NCBI RefSeq assembly: GCF_900107975.1 | Contig: NZ_FNVF01000003.1 | Coordinates: forward strand, 377,155 to 441,154 | Direction: 5' to 3' | Source: Paenibacillus sp. UNC499MF | GTDB lineage: Bacteria; Bacillota; Bacilli; Paenibacillales; NBRC-103111 | Length of the DNA stretch: 64,000 nucleotides | Notes under the pieces: model-generated | Databases searched by the model: none | Seen by the model: only the letters and a program-made list of their open reading frames with translations | What the model was told of the DNA's origin: nothing | Shown: piece by piece, positions 44,776 through 53,031 of the stretch | How the letters are laid out: every line of letters starts with the position of its first letter | Position numbering within the stretch: the stretch's first letter is position 1 | Made by a program: the position numbers and the translations under genes

Positions 44776-44895
44776 TGGGGCTGCGCCTCCTTTTTGTTAC
44801 CTGGTCTTAATACTAGACACTATATGTTTATTATAAACGGTATTCTTGTCCAATTCAACGGACATTTGGCACAGACAACCGTTTTAGACCCTTGG

Positions 44896-46320
44896 TTAAA
44901 TGTGGATCGCCCGACCTTCGGCGGCGAGAACGGCCTCCGCGAACGCCTCCGAAAGGGTCGGATGCGGATGGATTGTGCTCCCGATTTCCCAAGGGGAAGC
45001 TTCCAGAAGCTGAGCCAGCGCGGCTTCCGCGATATAATCCGTGACGTGAGGCCCGATCATGTGAACGCCGAGCAGATCGTTCTTGTCCGCGTCGATCACG
45101 ACTTTGACAAACCCGTCGTTCTCTCCGTACACGATGGCTTTGCCGAGCGGCTTGAAGCCGAATTTGCCGGTTTTGATCCGGAAGCCTTTCTCCTTGGCTT
45201 CCGCTTCCGTCCAACCCACGGACGCGATTTCCGGCCGCGTGTACACGCATCTCGGGATGCGGTGCGCCTCGTGCGCGTGGGGCTTCAGGCCGCAGATATG
45301 CTCGACCGCGACGACGCCTTCGTGGCTGGCCGCATGGGCCAGCTGCAGACCGCCGATCACATCGCCGATGGCGTAAATATGCGGGATATTCGTCTGCATA
45401 TGCCCGTTCACGCGGATAAAGCCGCGCTCCAGCTTCACATCGGTGTTTTCCAGCCCGAACTGTTCCACGTTCGGAGATCTCCCCACCGATACGAGGATCT
45501 TGGCGGCGGAGAGCTCCACGCGCTCGCCTTTCTGCTCGGCCGCGATCGTGACGCCGGACGCGTCCTTGCGGAGCGTGTCCGCGAGCACGCCGGCGTTCGT
45601 CAGCACCTTCACGCCGCGCTTGCGGAGCAGCCGGTCCAGCTCGCGGGAAATTTCCTCGTCCTCAGTCGGGACGAGACGTGGGCCCGCTTCCACCACGGTT
45701 ACGTCCACGCCGAAATCGTTCATCATCGACGCCCACTCCACGCCGATAACGCCCCCGCCGACGATGATCAGGGACTCCGGCAAGCTTTCAAGCGCCAGAG
45801 CTTCGTCGCTCGTCAAAATGTGCTCGCCGTCCGGCTCCAGACCCGGCAAGACGCGCGGACGTGATCCCGTGGCCAGAATAAGGTGTTCCGGAACCAGCGT
45901 TTCGAAGCTGCCGTCCGGCATTTCGACGGAAAGCGTGCCGCTTCTCGAAGAGAAAATCGACGGGGCCATAATGCGTCCGATTCCGTTAAAAACGTCGATT
46001 TTATTTTTTTTCATCAGATACTGTACGCCCTTGTGAATCTGCGCCACAATCCCGTCTTTCCGGGACTGCACACGGGTGAAATCCAGGGAAACTTCCGGCG
46101 CGATGACGCCGAACTCTTCCGCCTGCCTAGTCGTCGCCAGAACCTCCGCGCTTCTGAGCAGCGCTTTGCTCGGGATACAGCCGCGGTGCAGGCAGGTTCC
46201 CCCCAGTTTGTCTTTCTCCACCAATGCCACTTTTTTGCCGAGCTGGGCCGCACGGATTGCGGCCACGTAGCCGCCCGTTCCGCCTCCGAGAATAACGATA
46301 TCGTATGCTTGTCCACTCAT
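44896..46320 (-). CDS. lpdV: Dihydrolipoamide dehydrogenase E3
   Basis: A 474-residue flavoenzyme that reoxidises the lipoyl group. FAD motif ILGGGTGGYVAAIRAAQLG, redox cysteines in GGTCLHRGCIPSKALL, NAD motif IIVGGGVIGVEWASMM, and the catalytic pair in HPHPTLSEAFAEA. Start at ATG 46320 (MSGQAYD) after AGGAGGAAAC; an upstream in-frame stretch is leader. First gene of the bkd operon, 120 bases before bkdAA. Confidence 0.95.
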   Translation of the reverse strand: MSGQAYDIVILGGGTGGYVAAIRAAQLGKKVALVEKDKLGGTCLHRGCIPSKALLRSAEVLATTRQAEEFGVIAPEVSLDFTRVQSRKDGIVAQIHKGVQYLMKKNKIDVFNGIGRIMAPSIFSSRSGTLSVEMPDGSFETLVPEHLILATGSRPRVLPGLEPDGEHILTSDEALALESLPESLIIVGGGVIGVEWASMMNDFGVDVTVVEAGPRLVPTEDEEISRELDRLLRKRGVKVLTNAGVLADTLRKDASGVTIAAEQKGERVELSAAKILVSVGRSPNVEQFGLENTDVKLERGFIRVNGHMQTNIPHIYAIGDVIGGLQLAHAASHEGVVAVEHICGLKPHAHEAHRIPRCVYTRPEIASVGWTEAEAKEKGFRIKTGKFGFKPLGKAIVYGENDGFVKVVIDADKNDLLGVHMIGPHVTDYIAEAALAQLLEASPWEIGSTIHPHPTLSEAFAEAVLAAEGRAIHI

Positions 46321-46371
46321 TCCTGTTTCCTCCTGTTCTTTAACAAAACCGGTGCCTCCGGCCATTCCTGG

Positions 46372-46426
46372 GATTAATCTTTAGATTAATCTTTGGACCA
46401 ATCTTTGGATCCTTTTCGGATCTTTG
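46372..46426 (-). repeat. Twelve-base tandem repeat in the lpdV leader
   Basis: GATTAATCTTTA, GATTAATCTTTG and GACCAATCTTTG (plus strand) follow one another, then two decayed copies (GATCCTTTTCG, GATCTTTG). It lies between the promoter and lpdV, so it is transcribed. Could be recent slippage or a set of binding sites. The rest of 46427-46709 has only the two promoters listed. Confidence 0.7.
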
Positions 46427-46493
46427 TTGAAACCGGTTGTTCATGCTTCTATGTGTATGTATTTTTTATGTAAGGCAGGGCTGGTTCGTCCTC

Positions 46494-46523
46494 ATTGTAC
46501 AACGTACAAGGGCCTTCCGTAAA
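46494..46523 (-). promoter_or_regulatory. Candidate sigma-A promoter of the bkd operon with overlapping palindrome
   Basis: On the minus strand TTTACG and TACAAT are 18 bases apart. The palindrome TTGTAC-AAC-GTACAA (46495-46509) overlaps the -10, as an operator would. I saw no -24/-12 (sigma-L) element, which drives bkd in Bacillus subtilis. Confidence 0.5.
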
Positions 46524-46620
46524 AGCCGGCGGCCGGGCAGGCGCGTGCCCCCGTACGGCCGATCCCGTCCCGTTCATTGTAACCCCTGTACGCCCTTAAA
46601 ATATAGTAGCCGCCCGAAAA

Positions 46621-46649
46621 TAGACAGAACCATCCCGACACGGTATCAT
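46621..46649 (+). promoter_or_regulatory. Candidate sigma-A promoter of the DUF2627 gene
   Basis: TAGACA and TATCAT separated by 17 bases, about 60 bases ahead of the start codon. Confidence 0.5.
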
Positions 46650-46709
46650 GGGAATAAAGGCGCTGAGCCCTCACTTATTCTCTTCTCTGATTTGTAAAGG
46701 AGCCGCATT

Positions 46710-46967
46710 ATGAAAGATAAATTAAGCCGTTTTGTCGCGATTATGCTACTCGTTATTCCCGGCGTTATGGCGACCTACGGTTTTCTGTCCATGAAAGACG
46801 CGTTCTTCCATCAATTCGAGGCGGAAGGCTATATGCAATGGGGCAAATTCGTCCTCGGTTTCATTCTTTTCGGTCTCGGCGTCGCTTTTATCGGAGGCTG
46901 GACTTTTTTCCGCGACCGCAAGCGCAATTACGTCGCACCGCGGTTTAAAGCGAAGCGCAGACGGTAG
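46710..46967 (+). CDS. yqzF: DUF2627 membrane protein
   Basis: An 85-residue protein with two membrane helices (about 8-28 and 44-64) and a strongly basic end (RDRKRNYVAPRFKAKRRR). It fits DUF2627, known as YqzF in Bacillus subtilis, where it also lies beside the bkd genes. AAAGGAG precedes the ATG. Function is unknown. Divergent from lpdV. Confidence 0.85.
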   Translation: MKDKLSRFVAIMLLVIPGVMATYGFLSMKDAFFHQFEAEGYMQWGKFVLGFILFGLGVAFIGGWTFFRDRKRNYVAPRFKAKRRR

Positions 46968-47146
46968 TCATCCGATCGGCCGGCTTGCGGGCAGGAATAC
47001 GCAGCTCCCGGCATTCGGTTTGCATCGCCTTACACAGGATGGATGACCCGCGGTTATCCGCCCGGCAGAAAATCATCCCGGACCGTCCGCTAACGGAGGA
47101 CAGGCACTAAAGCACAGCACATCCCGTGCGGTCTTTTTTTCCAGAC

Positions 47147-47198
47147 AAACAGCCCCGCCGCCCGAAAGGATTTCCTTTCAGCAGGGAGCTGTTTTTTT
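47147..47198 (+). terminator. Intrinsic terminator after the DUF2627 gene
   Basis: AACAGC and GCTGTT arms with an inner GAAAGG/CCTTTC stem, followed by eight T on the plus strand. Lies between convergent genes. Confidence 0.75.
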
Positions 47199-47223
47199 TA
47201 TACCGCGGAACCAAAAAATCAAG

Positions 47224-47589
47224 TTAATGAACGACGCCTTTGAGCGCCTGCTCCACCCGTGTGACTCCCTGGGACATGGCATGCCCGCCGCCGATTGCGG
47301 CCGCGACCGCTACCGTTTCCATAATTTCCTCGGCGCTCGCCCCTTTGCTCAGCGCTTCCTGGACGTGGTAGAACGTGCAGACTTCATTGTTCGCAAAAAG
47401 CCCCATGCCCAGCGCGATCAGCTGCTTCGTTTTCGAAGGAAGCGCGCCGTCTTTGAAGCATTCGCCCGTAAACTGATGATAAGCGTCCGCTACCGCCGGC
47501 AGCTGCTGCTGAAGCTGCGAGATTCCCGTTTTATAGGCGTCGATCTTGGCGTCCATCGCCCCGCCGTCTTCATGTGTTACCGAACTCAT
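47224..47589 (-). CDS. Carboxymuconolactone decarboxylase family protein (AhpD-like)
   Basis: A 121-residue protein of the CMD/AhpD fold: FKDGALPSKTKQLIALGMGL, then NEVCTFYHVQEALSKGASAEEI and AAIGGGHAMSQG. Of the CxxC pair of AhpD only one cysteine and the following histidine remain, so redox activity of the AhpD type is doubtful. Start ATG 47589, with GGGG eight bases upstream; a GTG three codons earlier is possible. Role unknown. Confidence 0.85.
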   Translation of the reverse strand: MSSVTHEDGGAMDAKIDAYKTGISQLQQQLPAVADAYHQFTGECFKDGALPSKTKQLIALGMGLFANNEVCTFYHVQEALSKGASAEEIMETVAVAAAIGGGHAMSQGVTRVEQALKGVVH

Positions 47590-47734
47590 ATTAGTCACCC
47601 CACTGGCAGATTCCGTTTAGTCTCCCATAGAGTGCCCCAAGCTTCTTGCCTCCATACGAAAAACAGAAAGGGGGGAGTTTCGGCTCCGTTCCGCTTTCCC
47701 TTATCCTGACAGTTGGAATTCCCTCGCTGCGCTT

Positions 47735-47941
47735 TCAGTCTTCTTCGTCTTCGGGCCTCACGGGGTGCTCCACGATTTCCCAGGAGATGCCCACTTCCCG
47801 GTCCGCCCAGCTGCGGATATTGATCTCAACGGCTTGAAAAAGCTCTTCCTCCGTTAAATGATCCACTTTACGGTCCTCAATCTGGAGAAAAGCTTCTTTT
47901 ACGTTCTCGCCGCCTACGGAAAGGTCAATTCTGATCTTCAC
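47735..47941 (-). CDS. Small acidic protein of unknown function
   Basis: A 68-residue protein starting at GTG 47941 (VKIRIDLSVGGENVKEAFLQ), with GGGAGGTG about eleven bases upstream. It ends with an acidic tail (RPEDEED). It looks like a compact alpha/beta domain (INIRSWADREVGISWEIVE). I do not recognise the family. Reading-frame quality and ribosome site support a real gene. Confidence 0.6.
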   Translation of the reverse strand: MKIRIDLSVGGENVKEAFLQIEDRKVDHLTEEELFQAVEINIRSWADREVGISWEIVEHPVRPEDEED

Positions 47942-48071
47942 GCTTCCCGGCACCTCCCTATGTGTCCGCGTTTTTTTGCAATAAAGCAAGCGTCCCCTAA
48001 GCTTCAGACCCTTCCGTCCCGCATGCTCCGTCCGGCCCTGCCTATGGTCGCGTTCCTGCCAGTACTATTCA

Positions 48072-48101
48072 TTGTCAATCCGTCGTCTGAAGGAGTATAC
48101 T
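48072..48101 (+). promoter_or_regulatory. Sigma-A promoter of the 48153 gene
   Basis: TTGTCA and TATACT separated by 18 bases. Confidence 0.65.
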
Positions 48102-48152
48102 AGATAAAGTATTCAAGAGTCTGCCAAGACTTAAAAAGGAGGCCAACCCGAC

Positions 48153-48407
48153 ATGGCGATCAGCCGAGCACGCAAGCTGCGGGACAAAAAAATCCGCGAA
48201 GGAAAACTCGACCCGGCCATCAAAAGGAAGACGTGGGACGGCGTTCAGCCCACCACCAAATCCACCCCGACTCTGCAGGAGAAAAAGAGAAGAGTCGCTC
48301 ACAAACATAAACGGAACTCGTTCCCGCATACGGAGGACGGTTCCGTTTATTATTTTCCGCCGGCTTCTTCATCCGGAATCGTCCAGGGCAGAGCAAGCGG
48401 GTTATGA
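48153..48407 (+). CDS. Small basic protein, YqkK-like
   Basis: An 84-residue strongly basic protein (AISRARKLRDKKIREGKLDP; EKKRRVAHKHKRNSF). The start resembles the small Bacillus protein YqkK, which also begins with a KLREKxxREG stretch and lies in the nudF region, but the match is from memory and partial. AAGGAGG precedes the ATG. The last 58 bases overlap the convergent gene on the other strand. Function is unknown; nucleic-acid binding is possible from the charge. Confidence 0.65.
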   Translation: MAISRARKLRDKKIREGKLDPAIKRKTWDGVQPTTKSTPTLQEKKRRVAHKHKRNSFPHTEDGSVYYFPPASSSGIVQGRASGL

Positions 48408-48625
48408 GCGTTTAAGTACCGGACGAGCTGCTCCTTCTCCTCGGGCTTGAAGGTATATTTGCAGGCAAAGCCGTTAAACATCAGTTCCAGGCCGCGTATG
48501 CGCCCTTCCGGCGAAGCCAGAACATCCACGACGTAGTAGGAATCCGGTTCATCTTCGAAATGAACGCCGACGGCAAGATTCAGTTCGTTTTCCGCCGATA
48601 TCACTTCCGCATAATCGATCTCCAA
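48350..48625 (-). CDS. Conserved-looking small protein of unknown function
   Basis: A 91-residue protein starting at TTG 48625 (MEIDYAEVISAENELNLAVG) after GGAGG. It has an alternating beta pattern (VGVHFEDEPDSYYVVDVLAS) followed by a helix (KPEEKEQLVRYLNAH). I do not recognise it. Its 3-prime end overlaps the convergent 48153 gene by 58 bases, which is unusual in this window. Confidence 0.6.
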   Translation of the reverse strand: MEIDYAEVISAENELNLAVGVHFEDEPDSYYVVDVLASPEGRIRGLELMFNGFACKYTFKPEEKEQLVRYLNAHNPLALPWTIPDEEAGGK

Positions 48626-48644
48626 AGGGCCTCCAACCTTTCTA

Positions 48645-48674
48645 TTGAATACAACGTGCTGAATTTATTATAAT
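48645..48674 (+). promoter_or_regulatory. Sigma-A promoter of the 48734 gene
   Basis: TTGAAT and TATAAT separated by 18 bases, about 60 bases ahead of the ATG. Confidence 0.7.
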
Positions 48675-48733
48675 ATAAAAATCCACTGCCTGTCTTTGTC
48701 CGAAGACGCAGGAGTGACTAAGGAGGAAGAAAC

Positions 48734-49003
48734 ATGGCATATGATCCGCAGGTTGTTGAAGCAACCAAAGTAAGCGATAACCCGAAAAACGGCTTGTTTG
48801 AAGTCGTTGTCGTTCTGAAAGACCGTACACACGGCCGTATTTTCTTCGAACGCAATCTGCAATCCGGAGAAATCAAACCATCCCGTATTTCCCGGCTGCT
48901 GAAGGAGCCTTGCCCGATCTGCCGCAAAGATTTCCTTTGCAACTGCCTGGACCGGTACCTGGACAACATTTCCGGCCAAGCCCTTCAAAAAATCGAATCC
49001 TAA
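48734..49003 (+). CDS. Small cysteine-motif protein of unknown function
   Basis: An 89-residue protein. The first 60 residues are beta-rich (NGLFEVVVVLKDRTHGRIFFERN). Near the end is CPICRKDFLCNC, with four cysteines that could bind zinc. AAGGAGGAAG precedes the ATG; it has its own strong promoter and terminator, so expression should be robust. I do not recognise the family. Confidence 0.75.
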   Translation: MAYDPQVVEATKVSDNPKNGLFEVVVVLKDRTHGRIFFERNLQSGEIKPSRISRLLKEPCPICRKDFLCNCLDRYLDNISGQALQKIES

Positions 49004-49024
49004 CCCTTCTCCGGAAGGAAGCAT

Positions 49025-49065
49025 AAAAAGCCTGTAGAACGGTTCATCCGTTCCGCAGGCTTTTT
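49025..49065. terminator. Bidirectional terminator
   Basis: AAAAAGCCTG and CAGGCTTTTT with an inner AACGG/CCGTT stem, between the 48734 gene and the ecf genes that converge on it. Confidence 0.9.
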
Positions 49066-49132
49066 ATAATTCGGGCATGTATCGCCCTCCGGGGACAACA
49101 CGTCCGGCAGGATTGCGGAACAGCCCGTATGT

Positions 49133-51352
49133 TTATCCGAGCAGGCGGGCGAGAAAGGCCAAAGAAAGGAACACAAGAAGAAAAACACCTATCGCGGCAT
49201 AATCCCGAGCCTGCATCCGCAGCGTTTGGCTCCGGGTTCTGCTGCCTCCCGTGCGGCTGTATCCTCTGATCTCCAGAGCCGTCGAGAACTCGTCGGCCAT
49301 GCGGATGAGAGCGAACATGAACGGCAGCGCCATAATCCGGAACTCGGCAAACCCAAGTCCGCTTTTAACGCCGCGCCCCTGTCCCCTGGCTTTGGCGATC
49401 CGGCCGAACCGGTTCCACAGCCCGCCGATAAGCGGAATGAAACGAAACATAAGGGAAGCCGTCAAGGCGACAGCCTCCACGGGGAACTTCAGCCGCGCGA
49501 GAGCGGACAGCCCCTGCTCCACTCCCTGTTTCATCCGCAAATAACCCACCGCAAGCGGAAAAAGGACGCCCAGGACAAGCACCAGCATCAGGTTCGATAA
49601 CGCCCGGACGGCCGAGAACGCCGCTTGGGGATCGAAACCGACGGGGCTTCCTCCTTGACCGGCTCCAATCTTCAGTCCGGCGATAACGGCCGACACGCCC
49701 GTGAAGATCAGAAATGCGCGCAGGGGCTTCCAGACCGCCCCGAAGGGGACCTGCGACAGCAGGACGGCCAGCACGGTTATAACCGCGGCTGCGGCCAGGC
49801 CGGCCAGCGAATGCTGCAGCAGGATTCCCGCCGACACAAGCACGTAGCCGATCCAGAAGGTCCGCGGATCGAAACGCCGGCCGACCGGCATGGCGGGCGG
49901 ACGGGGAGCCGCTGCCGGGGCTGGGCTGCTGTGGGAGGACGGCGCGGAAATGCCGCTGGCTGCGGGAGCCGGTGTGCCGCTGCCTTCAGCGTTGGCGGGC
50001 CGTATGTCGCAAGCGGAATACCGTACTTCATTCAAGATACTTGCAGGTTCGGTCTCCCCTGCCCGGGTGCTGATGGCAGAAGCAGAGGGATTGTCCGCCG
50101 CTGTCCCGTCTGCCAGAGGGCTGACGGAAACCGCACCGCTTGCAGAAGAGAGGCTCAAGCCGGCAACGGAAGACGGAGACCGGTCATCGGCCGATGTGCC
50201 TGCTTGTACTTTCTCTGCGGTAGACGAGTTACCCTCCGCAGCCGGGGAGGCGGCCGGTATGCCGCTTTCAAGCGGGCCGGCTGAGAATACATCCGCCGGG
50301 TCCGTTGAGCTGCCCGAAGCGGCAGCTGGCGGGCTGCCTGAAGCGGCAGCCCCGCCAAGGCCGCGAAGCCCGGCCTCGCGGGCCTCGCTGCCCGGGCTCA
50401 CGGACGCATGCGCGGACACAGCGGCGCTCTCGCCCTGCGCCCGCGCCTCCGTCGCGGCAAAGCCCGCCGCCGCAGCGACTGCGCCTTGCCCGCGGAGCGC
50501 CTGCGCCGCCAGCGCGGCGGCAATCGCCCGCGCCGTCTCCTCCGGCGCGGGAAGCCCTGCCGGCACGTCCACGCCGTGCCGGCGGAGCAGGCTGCCGAGC
50601 GCCAGCGCTTCCGGCAGCAGAAGCCCCGCGTCCCCCGCAAGGGCGGGACGCGCAGCCAGCTCCGCAGGGGTACAGTCGTGCACGACTGTGCCCTGCGAGA
50701 TCATCACGATGCGGTCCGCCACCGGCAGGAACGCATCGAGATCGTGCGTCGCGACGAGCACGCCGCCGCCCGTCCGCCGCGTCCAGTCGCGCAGCGTGCC
50801 GGTGAGCCTCGCGGCCGCCTCGTGGTCGAGGCCCGCCGTCGGCTCGTCGAGCAGCAGCCAGCGGGGCCGGGACGCGAAGACGGACGCGAGCGCCGCTCTG
50901 CGCTGCGTGCCGCCGCTGAGCTCGTGAGGGCGCTCGTCCAGCAGCTCCGGCCCGAGGCCGAACAGCTCCAGCGCTTCGGCTGTGCGGACTTCCCGCTCCT
51001 CCCTGCTCAGCTTGAACGGCCTCAGCGTATACTGAAACTCCCCCCGCACCGTAGCCGCGAAAAGCTGCTCGTGCGGATGCTGGAAAACAAGCGCCAGCTC
51101 CCGCCTCGCCTCCCGCACGCTTTGTCTGCTGCCCGGCCAGAGTCCGGTGTTTCCGTACCGGATGCTGCCTCCGCCCGGAACGGACAAACCTCCCAGCATA
51201 TCCAGCAGCGTCGATTTACCCGCTCCGCTGCGTCCGATAAGCAGCGTAATCTCCCCAGCCCGGGCTGTAAAGGATACGTCCCGGACGGCAAAAGAAGCCT
51301 CAGGCCCGCCGACCGTTTTCGAAAGGTTTTTAACGTGCAGATCATAGTCCAT
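49133..51352 (-). CDS. ECF transporter ATPase-permease fusion (EcfA-EcfT)
   Basis: A 739-residue single chain. Residues 1-225 are an ABC ATPase (Walker A GRSGAGKSTLL, signature ELSGGTQRRAAL, Walker B RWLLLDEPTAGLDHE). About residues 270-490 are a low-complexity Ala/Ser/Pro/Gly linker. From about 495 the EcfT permease follows: four to five membrane segments and the two coupling motifs IAKARGQGRG and STALEIRGYSR. Normally these are two proteins. It follows the other ATPase (11-base overlap). With bioY opposite, it probably energises biotin uptake. Confidence 0.85.
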   Translation of the reverse strand: MDYDLHVKNLSKTVGGPEASFAVRDVSFTARAGEITLLIGRSGAGKSTLLDMLGGLSVPGGGSIRYGNTGLWPGSRQSVREARRELALVFQHPHEQLFAATVRGEFQYTLRPFKLSREEREVRTAEALELFGLGPELLDERPHELSGGTQRRAALASVFASRPRWLLLDEPTAGLDHEAAARLTGTLRDWTRRTGGGVLVATHDLDAFLPVADRIVMISQGTVVHDCTPAELAARPALAGDAGLLLPEALALGSLLRRHGVDVPAGLPAPEETARAIAAALAAQALRGQGAVAAAAGFAATEARAQGESAAVSAHASVSPGSEAREAGLRGLGGAAASGSPPAAASGSSTDPADVFSAGPLESGIPAASPAAEGNSSTAEKVQAGTSADDRSPSSVAGLSLSSASGAVSVSPLADGTAADNPSASAISTRAGETEPASILNEVRYSACDIRPANAEGSGTPAPAASGISAPSSHSSPAPAAAPRPPAMPVGRRFDPRTFWIGYVLVSAGILLQHSLAGLAAAAVITVLAVLLSQVPFGAVWKPLRAFLIFTGVSAVIAGLKIGAGQGGSPVGFDPQAAFSAVRALSNLMLVLVLGVLFPLAVGYLRMKQGVEQGLSALARLKFPVEAVALTASLMFRFIPLIGGLWNRFGRIAKARGQGRGVKSGLGFAEFRIMALPFMFALIRMADEFSTALEIRGYSRTGGSRTRSQTLRMQARDYAAIGVFLLVFLSLAFLARLLG

Positions 51353-52244
51353 ATCGCTTCAAAACCTCCATCAATTCGCTCGGCGTTACAGGCCGCTCTT
51401 CAGGGCCGAGCGCTCCGAGCCTGTGCAGTTCCCGCGTCACCTCTACCGTGTAAGGAAGCTCGTATCCGTGCTCCAGACAAGGAGAAGGGGACGGACTGCT
51501 TTCTATACCTGTGCCACGATAACCTTCATCCGGCATGCTCCCGTAGAAAAAATCTATGGGATCCCCCGAATAGACGGTCTTCCCTTCGTCCAAAACTATA
51601 ACCTTGTCCGCGTGAGCCAGCTCGTCCAGCCTCTGGGTGATCCAGACGACGGTTATCCCCTGCTCGTGAAGCTGCGAAAGAGCGTCGATCACCATACGGC
51701 GCGAAGACGAGTCCAGCATCGATGTCACTTCATCCATCACCAGAACGGAAGCGCCGACAGCCAGCGCTCCCGCCACAGCCGTCAGCTGCTTCTGGCCGCC
51801 TGACAAGACTTCACAGCTGTCGTTGCGCTTGTCCGCCAAGCCGACAAGATCTAATACATGAAGGGCTGTTCCCGGCATCCGCTCGGGATGAAGTCCGGCA
51901 TTTTCCATACCGAAGCAGAGATCTTCATACACCGTTTCTCCGATAAGCTGGGTGTCGGGATTTTGCAGCACCATGCGCATCCGCTCCCCGGCCGCCCAGC
52001 CCGGCTCGATAGACCCGCCCGCCGCCGGAATGAGGCCGGCCATCACTTTCGCCAGGGTGCTCTTGCCGCTTCCGTTGGGGCCGACAATGGCAAGCCACTC
52101 GCCTTTATGCAGTTCTATATTTATTTCGTTAAGAAGTGTTTGATCCCCGGCTGAGACGCCTTCAGCAGGCTCTCCTCTTTTTAAGACGGACACTTCGTGC
52201 ATTCTGTAGGGAGATTGCGTATGTTTCTCGTGATCGTTTTCCAT
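51342..52244 (-). CDS. ECF transporter ATPase EcfA
   Basis: About 300 residues. Walker A IVGPNGSGKSTLAKVMAG, Q-loop QNPDTQLIGETVYEDLCFGMEN (the EcfA-type Q-loop with DLAFG-like end), signature LSGGQKQLTAVAG, Walker B VLVMDEVTSMLD, and the H-loop TVVWITQRLDE, where the usual switch histidine appears replaced (WITQ). The start is uncertain: ATG 52244 is given, but the frame is open to a GTG at 52286 inside the bioY promoter. Overlaps the fusion gene, so both are co-translated. Confidence 0.88.
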   Translation of the reverse strand: MENDHEKHTQSPYRMHEVSVLKRGEPAEGVSAGDQTLLNEINIELHKGEWLAIVGPNGSGKSTLAKVMAGLIPAAGGSIEPGWAAGERMRMVLQNPDTQLIGETVYEDLCFGMENAGLHPERMPGTALHVLDLVGLADKRNDSCEVLSGGQKQLTAVAGALAVGASVLVMDEVTSMLDSSSRRMVIDALSQLHEQGITVVWITQRLDELAHADKVIVLDEGKTVYSGDPIDFFYGSMPDEGYRGTGIESSPSPSPCLEHGYELPYTVEVTRELHRLGALGPEERPVTPSELMEVLKRYGL

Positions 52245-52281
52245 TTCCCGTGCAAATACCTCCAGCCTGTTCACAAACCTA

Positions 52282-52311
52282 TTCACAAAACCGCTCCTGC
52301 TGTGCTACAAT
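52282..52311 (+). promoter_or_regulatory. Sigma-A promoter of bioY
   Basis: TTCACA and TACAAT separated by 18 bases. The predicted start (near 52318) falls on the first base of the BirA-type operator. Confidence 0.7.
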
Positions 52312-52316
52312 GCGGA

Positions 52317-52350
52317 TTGTCAACCGAATTACATAATACAAAGTTAACAA
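52317..52350. promoter_or_regulatory. BirA (biotin repressor) operator
   Basis: TTGTCAACC and GTTAACAA are inverted halves 17 bases apart, matching the Firmicutes BirA site (TTGTTAACC ... GGTTAACAA) in all but one or two bases. The site covers the bioY transcription start, so biotin-bound BirA would block bioY and possibly the divergent ecf genes. Confidence 0.85.
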
Positions 52351-52369
52351 ATGATTGGAGAAGATGCAA

Positions 52370-52963
52370 TTGAAACGTTCGTCATTCACCGTCCGCGGGA
52401 TTACGTTCAGCGCGATGTTTGCGGCACTGCTTGTTGCGCTTAGCTTCGTCAACATTCAATTCGGCTTTTCGCAGGTGCCTTTTACGCTGGCGAATTTCGC
52501 CATTATGCTTGCCGGAGCTCTGCTCGGCGCCCGTTACGGCTTTTTCAGCATCGCTCTTGTCGTAGGCTTAACGGCCATCGGGCTTCCGCTCTTGCACGGA
52601 AGAGGAGGACTGGACCTGGTACTCGGTCCGACGGGCGGGTTTATCTGGGCGTACCCTTTCGCCGCTCTGTTCATCGGCCTCCTTGTTCCGCGTATCAAAG
52701 GCAGCGGAGTCACCGCCTTCGCGCTTATTTTCTTAACTCTCTTCGTATTCGGCTCGCTGCTGCTGTACGTTACCGGTGTTCCCTGGATGGCCCATGTCGT
52801 TACCAACATGAGCTTGACCAAAGCTTTGGCCGTCGGCTGTTTTCCTTATCTCCCCGGCGATGCCGTAAAAGCTTTTGTCGGAGCCTTGATCGTCCTGCCT
52901 GTCAGAAAAATGTACCCCGTTTCCAGGCTGGACGGTGCGGGCAGCGCCTGGGTTTCCAGGTAA
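52370..52963 (+). CDS. bioY: Biotin transporter substrate-binding subunit BioY
   Basis: About 197 residues, six membrane segments. BioY traits: SFVNIQFGFSQVPFTLANFAIMLAGALLGARYG, GLPLLHGRGGLDLVLGPTGGFIWAY and the end YLPGDAVKAFVGALIV. The start TTG 52370 fits the GGAG nine bases upstream; an ATG at 52364 is in frame but too close. The BirA operator upstream supports biotin as the substrate. Confidence 0.94.
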   Translation: MKRSSFTVRGITFSAMFAALLVALSFVNIQFGFSQVPFTLANFAIMLAGALLGARYGFFSIALVVGLTAIGLPLLHGRGGLDLVLGPTGGFIWAYPFAALFIGLLVPRIKGSGVTAFALIFLTLFVFGSLLLYVTGVPWMAHVVTNMSLTKALAVGCFPYLPGDAVKAFVGALIVLPVRKMYPVSRLDGAGSAWVSR

Positions 52964-52984
52964 GCGGTGCCCCGCGTTTCACAG

Positions 52985-53022
52985 CAAAAGCCGTGTCTGC
53001 TTCCGCAGATCCGGCTTTTTTA
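52985..53022 (+). terminator. Intrinsic terminator of bioY
   Basis: AAAAGCCG with inner TCTGC/GCAGA and CGGCTTTTTT. Confidence 0.85.
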
Positions 53023-53031
53023 CGTGCGCTG

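Noticed and set aside
49890-50927. Ala/Ser-rich plus-strand frame
   Set aside because: Antisense of the EcfA-EcfT linker; low complexity and no ribosome site.
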